A stretch of 64,000 nucleotides of DNA from an uncultured Lacticaseibacillus sp. (GCA_934370925.1 CAKRNG010000004.1:1-64000); one strand, 5' to 3'. Counted from the first letter of the stretch, positions 54,262 to 63,682 are shown. Notes: generated by a model from the letters alone, not told the origin. Made by a program: numbers and translations.

Positions 54262-54450
54262 AGCCTCTAGAAACGGGTCGTCTTTGAGACTGGCAGGTGG
54301 GTTTCCTGACAGGCTCAAAGCGAGGTGGAATAATTCAGTCCTGAACTTGGACTGAATTATGGAACCGTGCCCCACTACTGGCGTGACACAAAAACCGGAG
54401 CCGAACTTCCCCCCGCAACAGCCGTGCACCCACCCATCAAGCAAAACACC

Positions 54451-54563
54451 TTTACATTCCTGTCGTCATTCGCTATAATACTTGATTGTGGATTCCCACA
54501 AAAAAATCCGGTGTTCCGCTGGCTCTTGGAGAGTGGATGAAGATCGACAAAGGAGAACTACTC
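54451..54563 (+). promoter_or_regulatory. rplS promoter and probable L19 leader
   Basis: TTTACA (54451-54456), 17 bases, TATAAT (54474-54479). The roughly 78-base leader starts with the small hairpin GTGG-ATTC-CCAC and holds CCGGTGTTCCGCTGG, as expected for an autoregulatory L19 leader in Bacilli; not tested by a covariance model. Confidence 0.65.
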
Positions 54564-54911
54564 ATGAACCAACTTATCAATGATATTACCAAGTCCCAGT
54601 TGCGCGATGACATTCCAGAATTCCGCGCTGGTGATACCGTCCGTGTTCACGCCAAGATCGTTGAAGGCGAACGCGAACGTGTTCAGATTTTCGAAGGTGT
54701 TGTTATCAAGCGTCGCGGTACTGGCGTTTCTGCTACGTACACCGTTCGTAAGATTAGCTCAGGTGTCGGTGTTGAACGTACCTTCCCAGTTAACACACCA
54801 CGTGTTGAAAAGATCGAAGTTACGCGTTACGGTTCCGTACGCCGTGCTAAGCTCTACTACCTGCGTGCACTTCGCGGTAAGGCTGCACGTATCAAGGAAA
54901 AGCGTCGTTAA
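54564..54911 (+). CDS. rplS: 50S ribosomal protein bL19
   Basis: 115 residues: [53 protein letters not shown] and the basic end [11 protein letters not shown], a standard bL19 at the 30S-50S bridge. The frame runs back to 54486, but AAAGGAG (54549-54555) serves ATG 54564. Confidence 0.98.
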   Translation: MNQLINDITKSQLRDDIPEFRAGDTVRVHAKIVEGERERVQIFEGVVIKRRGTGVSATYTVRKISSGVGVERTFPVNTPRVEKIEVTRYGSVRRAKLYYLRALRGKAARIKEKRR

Positions 54912-54922
54912 GATGTTTTTAC

Positions 54923-54953
54923 AAAATGGCGGCCAAGTTGGTCGTCATTTTTG
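54923..54953 (+). terminator. rplS terminator
   Basis: AAATGGCGGCC pairs with GGTCGTCATTT, then TT G. A second hairpin CGGCTAT / ATAGCCG follows at 54964-54993 just before ynzC. Confidence 0.75.
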
Positions 54954-55009
54954 TTAGGTTCAGCCGGCTATTCTGCAATTTACGGATAGCCGACTAGGGG
55001 AGGCCAAAA

Positions 55010-55255
55010 ATGGCATCACAACCACAAGAACGAATTGATCGTATTAATGAACTTGCCCGCAAGAAGAAGACTGAGGGGCTAACCGAGGCAGAATTGGCAG
55101 AACAAGCTGAATTGCGCAAGGCATATTTAGCTGATTTCCGTGCTGGATTCCGTCAGCAGGTCGAGACAACCCAGTTCTTCGATAAGAAGGGGAAAGAAAT
55201 CACGCCGGATAAGCTGATTAACTTGCAAAAAGAGCGCGGCTGGCGTGAAAAATAG
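55010..55255 (+). CDS. ynzC: DUF896 (UPF0291) protein YnzC
   Basis: 81 residues, ERIDRINELARKKKTEGLTE to LINLQKERGWREK. Small helical cytosolic protein; in Bacillus ynzC lies in the LexA-controlled yneA operon, but I see no SOS box here. GGGGAGG precedes the ATG. Confidence 0.92.
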   Translation: MASQPQERIDRINELARKKKTEGLTEAELAEQAELRKAYLADFRAGFRQQVETTQFFDKKGKEITPDKLINLQKERGWREK

Positions 55256-55268
55256 CGTCATTAGGTCT

Positions 55269-55296
55269 TTGCAAACGCCGTCATCTCAGGCATAAT
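55269..55296 (+). promoter_or_regulatory. yneF promoter
   Basis: TTGCAA (55269-55274), 16 bases, CATAAT (55291-55296). Confidence 0.55.
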
Positions 55297-55324
55297 AGGG
55301 ATGGAATCATAAGGAGGATTTATC

Positions 55325-55543
55325 ATGGGATTGTTTTTTCTAGGATTATTAATTGGTGCCCTCGCCGGTCTTGCCGGTGGGTTCTTCGGCGCCCGTGCAT
55401 ACATGAAGAAGTATTTTGAGGATAACCCTCCTGTTAACGAGGACATGCTGCGTACAATGATGATGCAGATGGGACAGAAGCCTTCACAAAAGAAGCTGAA
55501 CCAGATGATGTCCCAGATGAAGAATAACCAGAAGAAGAAGTAG
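55325..55543 (+). CDS. yneF: UPF0154 membrane protein YneF
   Basis: 72 residues: one N-terminal span ([20 protein letters not shown]) then [20 protein letters not shown] and a Met/Gln/Lys-rich tail, the UPF0154 pattern. Function unknown; small single-span proteins of this family are conserved in Bacilli and mycoplasmas. AAGGAGG is 6-7 bases before the ATG. Confidence 0.94.
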   Translation: MGLFFLGLLIGALAGLAGGFFGARAYMKKYFEDNPPVNEDMLRTMMMQMGQKPSQKKLNQMMSQMKNNQKKK

Positions 55544-55596
55544 GCACTGCACAAAAGCTCCGTGCACAGTGCGACGTTTCCCTGATTATTCGGAGA

Positions 55597-55633
55597 ACCC
55601 GTTAACGCCTCAAGGGGTGTTAACGGGTTTTTT
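55597..55633 (+). terminator. yneF terminator
   Basis: AACCCGTTAACGCC pairs with GGTGTTAACGGGTT, followed by six T. Confidence 0.9.
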
Positions 55634-55772
55634 GTGCCCTCAAAGTGACACGCGGACAGATTCTTGAATTGTCCGCGGATGAATTCATCCGGTTTACTTG
55701 CAGTGTTCCTTACAAACCACTAAGATTGTCTGGTGATTCTATACATATCGGCGAAGAAGAAAGGAAAAAATA

Positions 55773-57530
55773 ATGGGAATATTTAAAAAATTAGGCTGGT
55801 ATTTCCGTCAAGAACGACGGCGATATGCAGTCGGGGTGCTCGCCCTCTTCTTGGTGGCGCTCGTTAACCTGATTCCGCCTAAAATCATCGGGATGATGGT
55901 GGACGCCATGAATCAGCGCAACGTAACGGCGCACAAACTGATTATTTGGTTGGCATTATTGCTATTTTCTGGTGTTGCCCAGTATTTGTTCCGGTTTGCG
56001 TGGCGCGTGGCGATTTGGGGTGGTGCGGCACTGCTTGAACGGACATTGCGGACGCAGCTGTTCTGGCACTTCATGAAGATGGACGCCACGTTCTACCAGA
56101 AGCACCGAACGGGGGACTTGATGGCGCACGCCACTAACGACTTGAATGCCATCCAGAACGTGGCGGGATCTGGGGTCCTGACCATGTTTGACTCTATCAT
56201 TACCGGGGGCACAACGCTCATCGCGATGGTGATGCTCATTGACTGGCGATTGACGATTGTGGCCATTTTGCCCATGCCACTGTTAGCCATCATGGCGCAG
56301 AAGTTAGGGCGACGGCTGCATGATTCTTTCACCGAGTCACAGGCCGCCTTTTCCCGGTTGAACGACAAAACGCAAGAATCTGTTTCTGGCGTGAAGGTCA
56401 TTAAGACGTTCGGTCAGGAAAAAGAAGACGCGCAGGATTTCGATAACATCGTTGACCGGGTCATTAAGATTAACCGGCGCGTGAACTTCACGGATTCACT
56501 GTTTGATCCCGTCACGAGTCTCATTATGGGGCTTACCTACGTCATCACCATTATTTATGGTGGGTACTTGGTGCTTCAGAGCCAGATTACGATTGGGCAG
56601 TTAGTTTCCTTTGTGGCGTACGTTGCGGCGCTTGTTTGGCCGATGTTCGCAATTGGACGGCTTTTCAACATCTTGGAACGCGGATATGCGTCCTATGATC
56701 GTGTCGAGAAGCTGCTGGCGGAGAAGAGCACGATTATTGAAGCACCCAAAGCCATCACGACCCCTGCCCACGGGGATATTCGTTACGCCGTCAACCAGTT
56801 CTGCTATCCAGATGATGATACGAACGCCTTAGTGGACGTGCACTTTACCCTGCAGGCTGGGAAGACGCTCGGGATTGTTGGTCGTGTGGGGGCGGGGAAG
56901 AGTACCATCTTCAAGCTCCTATTGCGTGAATTCGACAATTATAATGGCACCATTGAATTTGGTGGGCACGACATCAAGTCTTACTCGTTGGATGCCCTAC
57001 TGGATTCAATTGGGTACGTGCCACAAGATAACTTCTTGTTCTCGACGACCGTGGCGAACAATATTCGGTTCTCGTCTTACAATAAGGAAGTCGGTGATAT
57101 TGAACACGCGGCGCAAGATGCTGCGGTGCATGAGGATATCCTGAAGTTCAGCGAAGGGTACCAAACCCTCGTTGGGGAACGCGGTGTAAGTCTGTCTGGG
57201 GGCCAAAAGCAACGGTTGGCGATTGCCCGCGCAGTAATTAACGGTCCTGAATTGCTAATTTTGGATGACGCGCTCTCCGCGGTGGATGCCAAGACGGAAG
57301 AGGAAATCCTCATGAATATGCGGCATGATCGGGCCGATAAGACCACGATTATCGCGGCACACCGCTTGAGTTCCGTGATGCATGCGGATGAAATTATCGT
57401 GCTGGAAGGCGGTCGTGTGATTGAACGCGGCACGCACGACCAGTTGCTGGCCAATAAGGGCTGGTACGATCAAATGTGGGAATTGCAGCAGCTAGAAGAT
57501 AAGATTGGGGGTGAAACGGATGGCGAATGA
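55773..57530 (+). CDS. ABC exporter half, degenerate catalytic site (LmrC/BmrC-like)
   Basis: 585 residues: six-span membrane domain (about 10-310) and a nucleotide-binding domain with Walker A VGRVGAGKSTIF near 370, canonical signature SLSGGQKQRLAIARA near 475, and Walker B ending LLILDDALSAVDA, where Asp replaces the catalytic Glu. That swap is typical of one half of heterodimeric exporters such as LmrCD, BmrCD and TM287/288. The next gene overlaps by 11 bases and supplies the other half. Substrate unknown; drug or lipid export is likely. Confidence 0.92.
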   Translation: MGIFKKLGWYFRQERRRYAVGVLALFLVALVNLIPPKIIGMMVDAMNQRNVTAHKLIIWLALLLFSGVAQYLFRFAWRVAIWGGAALLERTLRTQLFWHFMKMDATFYQKHRTGDLMAHATNDLNAIQNVAGSGVLTMFDSIITGGTTLIAMVMLIDWRLTIVAILPMPLLAIMAQKLGRRLHDSFTESQAAFSRLNDKTQESVSGVKVIKTFGQEKEDAQDFDNIVDRVIKINRRVNFTDSLFDPVTSLIMGLTYVITIIYGGYLVLQSQITIGQLVSFVAYVAALVWPMFAIGRLFNILERGYASYDRVEKLLAEKSTIIEAPKAITTPAHGDIRYAVNQFCYPDDDTNALVDVHFTLQAGKTLGIVGRVGAGKSTIFKLLLREFDNYNGTIEFGGHDIKSYSLDALLDSIGYVPQDNFLFSTTVANNIRFSSYNKEVGDIEHAAQDAAVHEDILKFSEGYQTLVGERGVSLSGGQKQRLAIARAVINGPELLILDDALSAVDAKTEEEILMNMRHDRADKTTIIAAHRLSSVMHADEIIVLEGGRVIERGTHDQLLANKGWYDQMWELQQLEDKIGGETDGE

Positions 57531-59313
57531 GACTAAGTCAGCGTGGGCGCAGAGCATCTCGCTGAAGGAACAATTACGCATCATGGGGCGCCTCATGACG
57601 TACGCAAAACCATATAAGAAGCAATTCTTAGGGGCGATTGTGGGTGCTGCGGCGCTTGCCGGGATGAATATTTTCCTGCCGTTTGTTCTGCAAGAGTACA
57701 TGGATAAATACCTGGCAGATAAGAGTGCCACCGTGACCATTATTTTAGGCGTTGGGGCACTGTACGCATTTGGGACAATCCTGAAGGCTCTCTCCCAGTT
57801 TGTCCAATCTTTTGCCTTTCAAATGGGGGCGGAACGGGGTCTTGAAGACGCACGGCGCGCCTTGTTTGGGAAACTTGAGCGACTCGGGATGCGTTACTTT
57901 GACCAAACGCCCGCGGGTTCCATTGTATCTCGGGTAACGAACGACACGGGTGCACTGGCCGATTTCTGGAATGTTTGGTTGACCATTATTGTGGGTATGT
58001 TCTCCATTGTGAGCTCATTTGTGGTAATGCTTAATTATTCCGCGAAGGTGGCGCTCATGGTGCTGGCATTCTTGCCCCTCCTCATTATCGCGGTTTGGTA
58101 CTACAACCACTACTCCAGCAAGGTTTACCGACACATGCGGGAGAAGCTGTCTGAACTGAACACGAAGCTGAATGAATCGATTGAAGGAATTGCCATTATT
58201 CAGCAGTTCCGTCAAGAAAAACGAATTAGTGACGAGTTCGAGGCGACGAACCAGGAGTATCTCCGTAGCCGCAAAGCGATGATTCGCACGAACTCACTCT
58301 TGCTGGGGTCAATGATTAACCTGCTTTACAGTTTGGCGTTAGTCGCCGTGCTCGCTGCGTTTGGCCTGATGAGCATGCACAGTTTCGTTGAAGCCGGGAT
58401 GGTATACGCATTTACCACGTATGTCTCCAACTTCTTCAACCCAATGACCAACATGATGGATAACCTGACGTTCCTCCAAGATGGGGTCGTTGCGGGGAGC
58501 CGGATGTTCCGCATTCTGGATAATGAGGAGTACGCGCCAAAGCAAAACGCGGGTGCAAGTGAGACGATCACGAACGGTAAAATCGAATTCAAACACGTCA
58601 GCTTCGCGTATGACGGCGTGCACCGGATTCTGAATGACATTAGCTTCGTCGCGAATCCGGGTGAAACCGTGGCGCTGGTTGGGCATACCGGTTCAGGGAA
58701 AAGCTCGATTATCAACGTGATGATGCGCTTCTATGAGTTCGGCGAGGGGCAGATTCTGATTGACGATAAGGACATTCGGGATTACCCAATGGCGGAGTTA
58801 CGGCAGAAGCTGGGACTCGTTCTCCAAGATTCCTTCATGTTTTACGGGGATGTTAGCAGTAATATTCGCCTGTTCAACGAGGACATCACGGATAAGCAGG
58901 TCCAGGATGCCGCGAAGTTCGTGCAGGCCGACCGGTTTATTGAAAAGTTGCCAGATAAGTATCACGCGAAGGTCATTGAGGGGGGCGCACAGTTCAGTTC
59001 CGGTGAACGGCAACTGATTTCGTTTGCGCGAACCATTGTGACGGATCCCAAGGTGCTTGTGCTGGATGAAGCAACAGCTAATATCGATACGGAAACCGAA
59101 ACGATGATTCAAGAAGGCCTGAAGCGGATGCGTGAGGGCCGAACAACGATTGCAATTGCGCACCGTTTATCAACGATTCGCGACGCCAACCTGATTCTCG
59201 TGTTAGACGCGGGGAAGATTATCGAACGCGGGACGCATGATGAACTCATCGCAAAGCGCGGGCGGTATTACGATATGTACGAACTACAGACTGGTGTTTC
59301 GACGCTCAGTTAA
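57520..59313 (+). CDS. ABC exporter half, catalytic (LmrD/BmrD-like)
   Basis: 597 residues: six-span domain (about 35-330), Walker A VGHTGSGKSSIIN near 388, a degenerate signature FSSGERQLISFART near 492, Walker B VLVLDEATANIDTE with catalytic Glu, and H-loop IAIAHRLSTI. With the previous half it forms one good site (this Walker A/B plus partner LSGGQ) and one dead site (partner Asp plus this SSGER). The frame opens at TTG 57505; GGGGG there serves ATG 57520. Repeat A7 begins 13 bases after its stop. Confidence 0.93.
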   Translation: MANETKSAWAQSISLKEQLRIMGRLMTYAKPYKKQFLGAIVGAAALAGMNIFLPFVLQEYMDKYLADKSATVTIILGVGALYAFGTILKALSQFVQSFAFQMGAERGLEDARRALFGKLERLGMRYFDQTPAGSIVSRVTNDTGALADFWNVWLTIIVGMFSIVSSFVVMLNYSAKVALMVLAFLPLLIIAVWYYNHYSSKVYRHMREKLSELNTKLNESIEGIAIIQQFRQEKRISDEFEATNQEYLRSRKAMIRTNSLLLGSMINLLYSLALVAVLAAFGLMSMHSFVEAGMVYAFTTYVSNFFNPMTNMMDNLTFLQDGVVAGSRMFRILDNEEYAPKQNAGASETITNGKIEFKHVSFAYDGVHRILNDISFVANPGETVALVGHTGSGKSSIINVMMRFYEFGEGQILIDDKDIRDYPMAELRQKLGLVLQDSFMFYGDVSSNIRLFNEDITDKQVQDAAKFVQADRFIEKLPDKYHAKVIEGGAQFSSGERQLISFARTIVTDPKVLVLDEATANIDTETETMIQEGLKRMREGRTTIAIAHRLSTIRDANLILVLDAGKIIERGTHDELIAKRGRYYDMYELQTGVSTLS

Positions 59314-59326
59314 CAGTCGAGGCTGC

Positions 59327-59431
59327 ACCAGAAGACGGTTTGGCCCCGGTATACAAGGCGGTCCCGGTGGAAATCCTGAACTTAGGATTTCTGCCGGGAC
59401 CGCCTTGTATGTTAGGGGGCAGTCTTCTGGT
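59327..59431. repeat. A-family long hairpin, copy A7
   Basis: Arms ACCAGAAGAC / GTCTTCTGGT; middle arms ATACAAGGCGGTCCCGG / CCGGGACCGCCTTGTAT differ from the usual AGGCCC/GGGCCT by paired changes on both sides. A B-like tail TTAACGTTCGGGTACTTT follows without the spacer. Another hairpin, GGTCCTCGGCG / CGCCGAGGACC (59527-59555), stands 95 bases on, like the one behind A4. Nothing further is seen up to 59690. Confidence 0.88.
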
Positions 59432-59704
59432 TAACGTTCGGGTACTTTTTGTGTGGGGCCAATGTCACTCGCTTTGCTCGTGGCATTTTGGTTTCTCTTG
59501 CGTATTGGTTACTTCAATGAAACGCAGGTCCTCGGCGGCTTGCGCGCCGAGGACCGTGGGCTATTTTAATCGTATGATTGATTTCTTTTTTCGGTGAACG
59601 AATTTTTTGGTTAGAAATAAATCAGTCCTTAGCCGTATGCGGGTGGGGTGCGAAACGTTAAAATTGAGTTAGGTAAGGGAACTTTTTAATTGGAGGAATT
59701 AATG

Positions 59705-61531
59705 ATGGTGGGGTTATTTGCGGAGATTACGCTCCGATTTACAGCGGCCGGTGCACTTATTTTTGTTTTGGGGATTGTTGGGCTGCTGGTTGCGAAACAT
59801 CAGCGGCGTGCACTTTGGAATTTTGTGACGTTTATTCTGCTGGCATTGCTTTGTTACGGCTGGGTTTACATTGCGTTACCCGAACCGAGCTTGTCCGCGG
59901 TTGTGATTAGCAACTTGGTGTCGCTAGTTCTAGCGGCTCTTATTCAGGCGGGGTTTGTGGCGAACACCAAGCTCCCCAAGGTGAAGTTACAAAAGGGCAA
60001 GGTCAAATTAACGCGGCGTGATGTGACGCCCGATTTGAAGCTTAAATCGGGAATGTACGGCAAGGCGGCGGGACTCGGAATTGGTCTTCTTGTTCTTGCA
60101 ATTGCGTTGTTCTCAATTCTGAGCGTGGCAGACGCGAAGAAGGTGGCGAATTTGGCGCCTGTTTCCAGTAGTGCCAGCACCACGAATGCGCCCATGCCGG
60201 TTGTTTCTGCAAAAAACAAGGAAGTGCCCGTGGTGAATACGCCCGCGACAGTTCTGACGCAGATTAACAACTCGCTCAGTAATATTCCGAACGCCAACGT
60301 CTATGATGTGAGTCATGTGCGGGTCCAAATTTTGAACCACAAGATGACGTACATTGCGCCCATTGATTTTGATGGCAGTTTCTTCCGGTTCATGCGGTAT
60401 AAGAAGGTGGACGGCTACTTTAAGGTCGACGCCACGAGTAAGACGGCACAGCCGAAATTTGTGAAGCGGAGTATGTATTACACGCCCGCTGCGTTTTTCT
60501 CAAAGGATGTGCGACGCCTGATGTATGCACACACGGCGCTTGGCAGTTACGTGCTCATGGACAACACGCCACAGCTTGAAGTTGATGAGCAGGGGACGCC
60601 TTACTATGTGGCTACGCTGGTACACCGTTATGGCGTGACGAACCGGCAAGATTTTCGTAAGAAGGCCATTGTGACGGTGAACGCGGAAACCGGTGCGACG
60701 AAGGTTTATACAAACCTCAATAACAAACCAAAGTGGCTGGACGTTGCTCTTGATCCGTCAACTGCGGCCACACAGGTAGACGCCTGGGCACGTGAACGCA
60801 ACGGTTGGTGGAATGCAAACGGCATGGGCGGGGCGCGGAATGGCGTCATGGTTGCTGTGACCGGGAGCGGAACGGAAGGCGAAAATGATGAAGTGACGCC
60901 CGTTCAGTATGGCAATAAGATTTACTACCTTGAATCATTGACGTCTGCCCGGTCAAGTCAGACATCCGTGATGGGCTATGCCTTTACAGACGCGGCCACG
61001 GGGAAGAGTTACTATTACCGCGAAACGAAGGACGCCATGACGCCGGACCGTGCGCAAAAGTTGGCAAAGGACCTCATGAAGCAGACGGGCTGGCAACCCA
61101 AGATGCCGATGCTGTACCGAATTGATGGTCATCCAACGTGGGTTGTTTCAATGCTTGATTCAAGTCATGCGTTCCGCTCGTACGTGTACTTGTTGGCTTC
61201 TGGGAATGGCACACAGGATACCGTGGCTTCGGGAAGTGACGCGACAGATACATTGACTACCTACCGTGCGCTGTTTGGAACGACAACGGCCAGCAGCTCA
61301 AGTGCAGGCAAATTGCGTCAGGCATCAGGCGAGACTCTCCGTGTTTCGCGGAGTGGCGACAGTATTAGCTTCATGCTCAAGGGGAAACAGACCGTCTACA
61401 CTGTGAGCGCAAAAACGGATATTTACGCGCCGTTCTTGCAGGTGGGTGACCACGTGAAGTTCCAGGCACGTGTTAATGATTTAAGCGGCACCGTGGTTGG
61501 TAAGGTAACGAATGAAAGTTTGACGAAATAG
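59705..61531 (+). CDS. Unrecognised multi-span membrane protein with large outer domain
   Basis: 608 residues. Four membrane spans in the first 150 residues (LIFVLGIVGLLVA, FVTFILLALLCYGWVYIAL, VISNLVSLVLAALIQAGFVA, AAGLGIGLLVLAIALFSILS), a basic loop KVKLQKGKVKLTRRD between spans 3 and 4, then a Ser/Thr/Pro linker and about 440 outside residues, rich in Tyr and Thr, ending in a small beta-like part (DIYAPFLQVGDHVKFQARVN). No LPXTG or enzyme motif. TTG 59690 and ATG 59702 are also in frame; GGAGG is 8 bases before ATG 59705. I do not know the family. Confidence 0.75.
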   Translation: MVGLFAEITLRFTAAGALIFVLGIVGLLVAKHQRRALWNFVTFILLALLCYGWVYIALPEPSLSAVVISNLVSLVLAALIQAGFVANTKLPKVKLQKGKVKLTRRDVTPDLKLKSGMYGKAAGLGIGLLVLAIALFSILSVADAKKVANLAPVSSSASTTNAPMPVVSAKNKEVPVVNTPATVLTQINNSLSNIPNANVYDVSHVRVQILNHKMTYIAPIDFDGSFFRFMRYKKVDGYFKVDATSKTAQPKFVKRSMYYTPAAFFSKDVRRLMYAHTALGSYVLMDNTPQLEVDEQGTPYYVATLVHRYGVTNRQDFRKKAIVTVNAETGATKVYTNLNNKPKWLDVALDPSTAATQVDAWARERNGWWNANGMGGARNGVMVAVTGSGTEGENDEVTPVQYGNKIYYLESLTSARSSQTSVMGYAFTDAATGKSYYYRETKDAMTPDRAQKLAKDLMKQTGWQPKMPMLYRIDGHPTWVVSMLDSSHAFRSYVYLLASGNGTQDTVASGSDATDTLTTYRALFGTTTASSSSAGKLRQASGETLRVSRSGDSISFMLKGKQTVYTVSAKTDIYAPFLQVGDHVKFQARVNDLSGTVVGKVTNESLTK

Positions 61532-61613
61532 CGTGTCGTTTATTGTGCTTCCCCAACGATTGCCGTAAGCTTGAATCATCAATTAGTCATGGTCGCGTAG
61601 TTAGGAGTCACAT

Positions 61614-61967
61614 TTGAAAAAATTGCAGTTTGTTCAGAAAAATTTGTTGGGACTTTTGTCAGTCGTTGCGTTCATCTGGTGGATTTTTGCCGGAACGCAG
61701 ATAGCGCCGCTTGCATTCTTCACGTTTACAGTCATTTACGGTGGCTACTACATCGATTGGGCAGAGAAAAATCCAGATATTCCGTTGCGGGCGGCAAAAC
61801 GACACGTGCAGTTTGACGTGGTGTTGGTCGTCGTGATGGCACTGTCCGTTGTGATGGGAACACCACAACTACTGGCAATTCTCGGAGGGGTTGTCTTCGC
61901 CTTAGCCACAGTTGGTGCGGATCTCGTGTTGTATTGGCGGGCAAAGCGGCGAACATCGGAGGAATAA
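61614..61967 (+). CDS. Small membrane protein, unrecognised
   Basis: 117 residues starting at TTG 61614 (MKKLQFVQKNLLGLLSVVAF), about four spans (LLGLLSVVAFIWWIFAG, LAFFTFTVIYGGYY, VVLVVVMALSVVMGTP, LAILGGVVFALATVGADLVL) and a basic end WRAKRRTSEE. TAGGAG stands 8 bases upstream. It follows the large membrane protein by 82 bases and may be co-transcribed. Family not recognised. Confidence 0.65.
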   Translation: MKKLQFVQKNLLGLLSVVAFIWWIFAGTQIAPLAFFTFTVIYGGYYIDWAEKNPDIPLRAAKRHVQFDVVLVVVMALSVVMGTPQLLAILGGVVFALATVGADLVLYWRAKRRTSEE

Positions 61968-62065
61968 GGACGCGTTTTCGGGAGAAGTACTAGGCTGAAA
62001 CTTTAAGAATTTTTGCAATAGTTGGTATATTGGTCCAGACGCTTCAACTTACCAAAAATTAGACT

Positions 62066-62103
62066 AAAAAACGGACTCTCGCGTCATAGCGGGAGTCCGT
62101 TTC
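62066..62103 (-). terminator. Terminator of the APC permease gene
   Basis: Minus strand: ACGGACTCCCGC pairs with GCGAGAGTCCGT and is followed by six T. It can also serve the convergent gene on the plus strand. Confidence 0.85.
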
Positions 62104-62116
62104 TGTCTATAAAGGG

Positions 62117-63490
62117 TTATTTTGCGTGGCGGTAACCATATGCGAAGTAGATAACCAGCCCGAATGCGAACCAGACAAGGCTCATCAACCAAGTTTCAGC
62201 GCTCAGCTGTGTCATGAAGATGAGGCAGAAGATGAACGAGAGAACTGGCACAACTGGGTAACCAGGCACTTTGAAGCCCTGATTATCAATGTCCTTGTGT
62301 CGGCGCAGGGGAATAATCCCGATTGAGACAAAGGCAAAGGCAATCAGTGTTCCGATATTTACCAGGTTAACCAACTGATCAAGCGGAATGAAGCCCCCCA
62401 TGATGGCGATGATGATGGTGACCGTCCACAGAGAGTGTTCTGGCAACCCGTTCGTGACGTGACCGAACCATTTGGGCAACAGTCCATCGCGGCCAATCGC
62501 ATACACAAGACGGCTGGAACTGTAAATCATCGTGAGCATCATGGTGAACATCCCCGCCAGTGCGCCAATTGCGATAATGCCGGCGAGTTTTGGCTGGTGG
62601 ATGACCTGCAAGGCGAAGGAAACGGGGTTGGAGACATCGAGTTTGGTGTAGTGGACAAGCCCCGTCAGCACGATGGCAACTGCGACATAGAGGATGGTGG
62701 CAATGATTAACGTGCCAATAATCCCACGCGGCAGCGTCTTCTGTGGCTTTACCACTTCTGGTGCACTCGCAGAAACGGCATCAAAGCCCAAGTATGCGAA
62801 GAACACGGTGGCTGCACCCGCTAAAATACCTTTGACCCCAAACGGCGTGAAGGGCTGCCAGTTAACGGGCTTGATGAAGAAAATGCCGACAGCGACGAAA
62901 AGCACGATGATGGCAATCTTGACGAGCACCATAATTCGCGAAACAACCATGGAGGCGCGCATTCCGCGACTGAGCAGAACGCCGATGATGAGAACCACGG
63001 CCACGGCCACGATGTTGACGTAAGTACCGGCAGCCGGGTTGAAGGAACCGCTGAGTGCCTTAGGGATGGCAAGGCCAAACCCACTGAGCAGTGTTGAAAA
63101 GTACCCCGAGAAGCCAGTGGAGACGGCCGCAACGGCAAGCATGTATTCGAGAATTAACGCCCAGCCGATAATCCAGCCGACGATTTCCCCGAAGATGATG
63201 TTCCCGTACGCGTAAGCAGAACCCGCAATTGGGAGGGCCGATGAGAATTCGGCATAACACATCGCGGCAAAGCTACAGACGATGGCAGCGAGAATGAATG
63301 AAATTGAGATGGCAGGGCCAGCTGTGGTTGCAGCGACGGTACCGGGTAGAATGAAAATCCCGGTACCGATAACGGCCCCAATTCCCAAACTGATGAGATC
63401 GCGCGTCCGCAAAGTCCGAACCAGTAAATGGTCGGCACTTGCAGCTTGCTGCACATCAGCTTTGGCGAAGATATGTTTCCAAAATGACAT
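62117..63490 (-). CDS. APC family amino acid permease (CAT-type)
   Basis: 457 residues with about 12 spans. RDLISLGIGAVIGTGIFILP at the first span and GFDAVSASAPEVVKPQKTLP in the middle are signatures of the cationic amino acid transporter branch (YfnA-like). The exact amino acid is unknown. AAAAGGAG lies 9-10 bases before the ATG. A promoter is visible on the minus strand: TTGTCG, 17 bases, CAAAAT (within 63529-63560). The 200 bases to plsC hold only this promoter and the plsC terminator. Confidence 0.93.
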   Translation of the reverse strand: MSFWKHIFAKADVQQAASADHLLVRTLRTRDLISLGIGAVIGTGIFILPGTVAATTAGPAISISFILAAIVCSFAAMCYAEFSSALPIAGSAYAYGNIIFGEIVGWIIGWALILEYMLAVAAVSTGFSGYFSTLLSGFGLAIPKALSGSFNPAAGTYVNIVAVAVVLIIGVLLSRGMRASMVVSRIMVLVKIAIIVLFVAVGIFFIKPVNWQPFTPFGVKGILAGAATVFFAYLGFDAVSASAPEVVKPQKTLPRGIIGTLIIATILYVAVAIVLTGLVHYTKLDVSNPVSFALQVIHQPKLAGIIAIGALAGMFTMMLTMIYSSSRLVYAIGRDGLLPKWFGHVTNGLPEHSLWTVTIIIAIMGGFIPLDQLVNLVNIGTLIAFAFVSIGIIPLRRHKDIDNQGFKVPGYPVVPVLSFIFCLIFMTQLSAETWLMSLVWFAFGLVIYFAYGYRHAK

Positions 63491-63651
63491 GGGTTAATAC
63501 TCCTTTTTAGTGACAATACAAACGTTTCTATTTTGCCACACCCAACCAGTTGCGACAAGTCGGGCGGATGTGTTGGCGGGCAAACGACAGGTGACCAAGG
63601 ATGGTTTGTGCCTGAATATCCGTAGACGGGGGGCTATTCAACTCAAGCGAC

Positions 63652-63682
63652 AAAAAAACGCACCCAGCCGAAAGCGGGTGCG
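63652..63682 (-). terminator. plsC terminator
   Basis: Minus strand: CGCACCC pairs with GGGTGCG around GCTTTCGGCT, followed by seven T. Confidence 0.9.

Larger units (their letters stand above)
54044..54423. repeat. 380 bp element with 51 bp terminal inverted repeats
   Basis: The left arm (54044-54094, GGCTGTTGCGGGGGAAAGTT onward) and the right arm (54372-54423, ending CCCCCCGCAACAGCC) are inverted copies with about six mismatches. The interior carries B3 and A6, a CTTTGAGACTG / CAGGCTCAAAG hairpin and a perfect TAATTCAGTCC / GGACTGAATTA hairpin (54331-54361). No target duplication or transposase is visible. Confidence 0.75.

Noticed and set aside
54089..54355. Short frames through A and B repeats (also near 4799-5029, 16370-16735, 47479-47736 and 59237-59597) with look-alike peptides such as IQGRPGRNPKFGI
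   Set aside because: The shared peptides arise from translation of the repeated hairpins in either direction, without starts; they are not a protein family.
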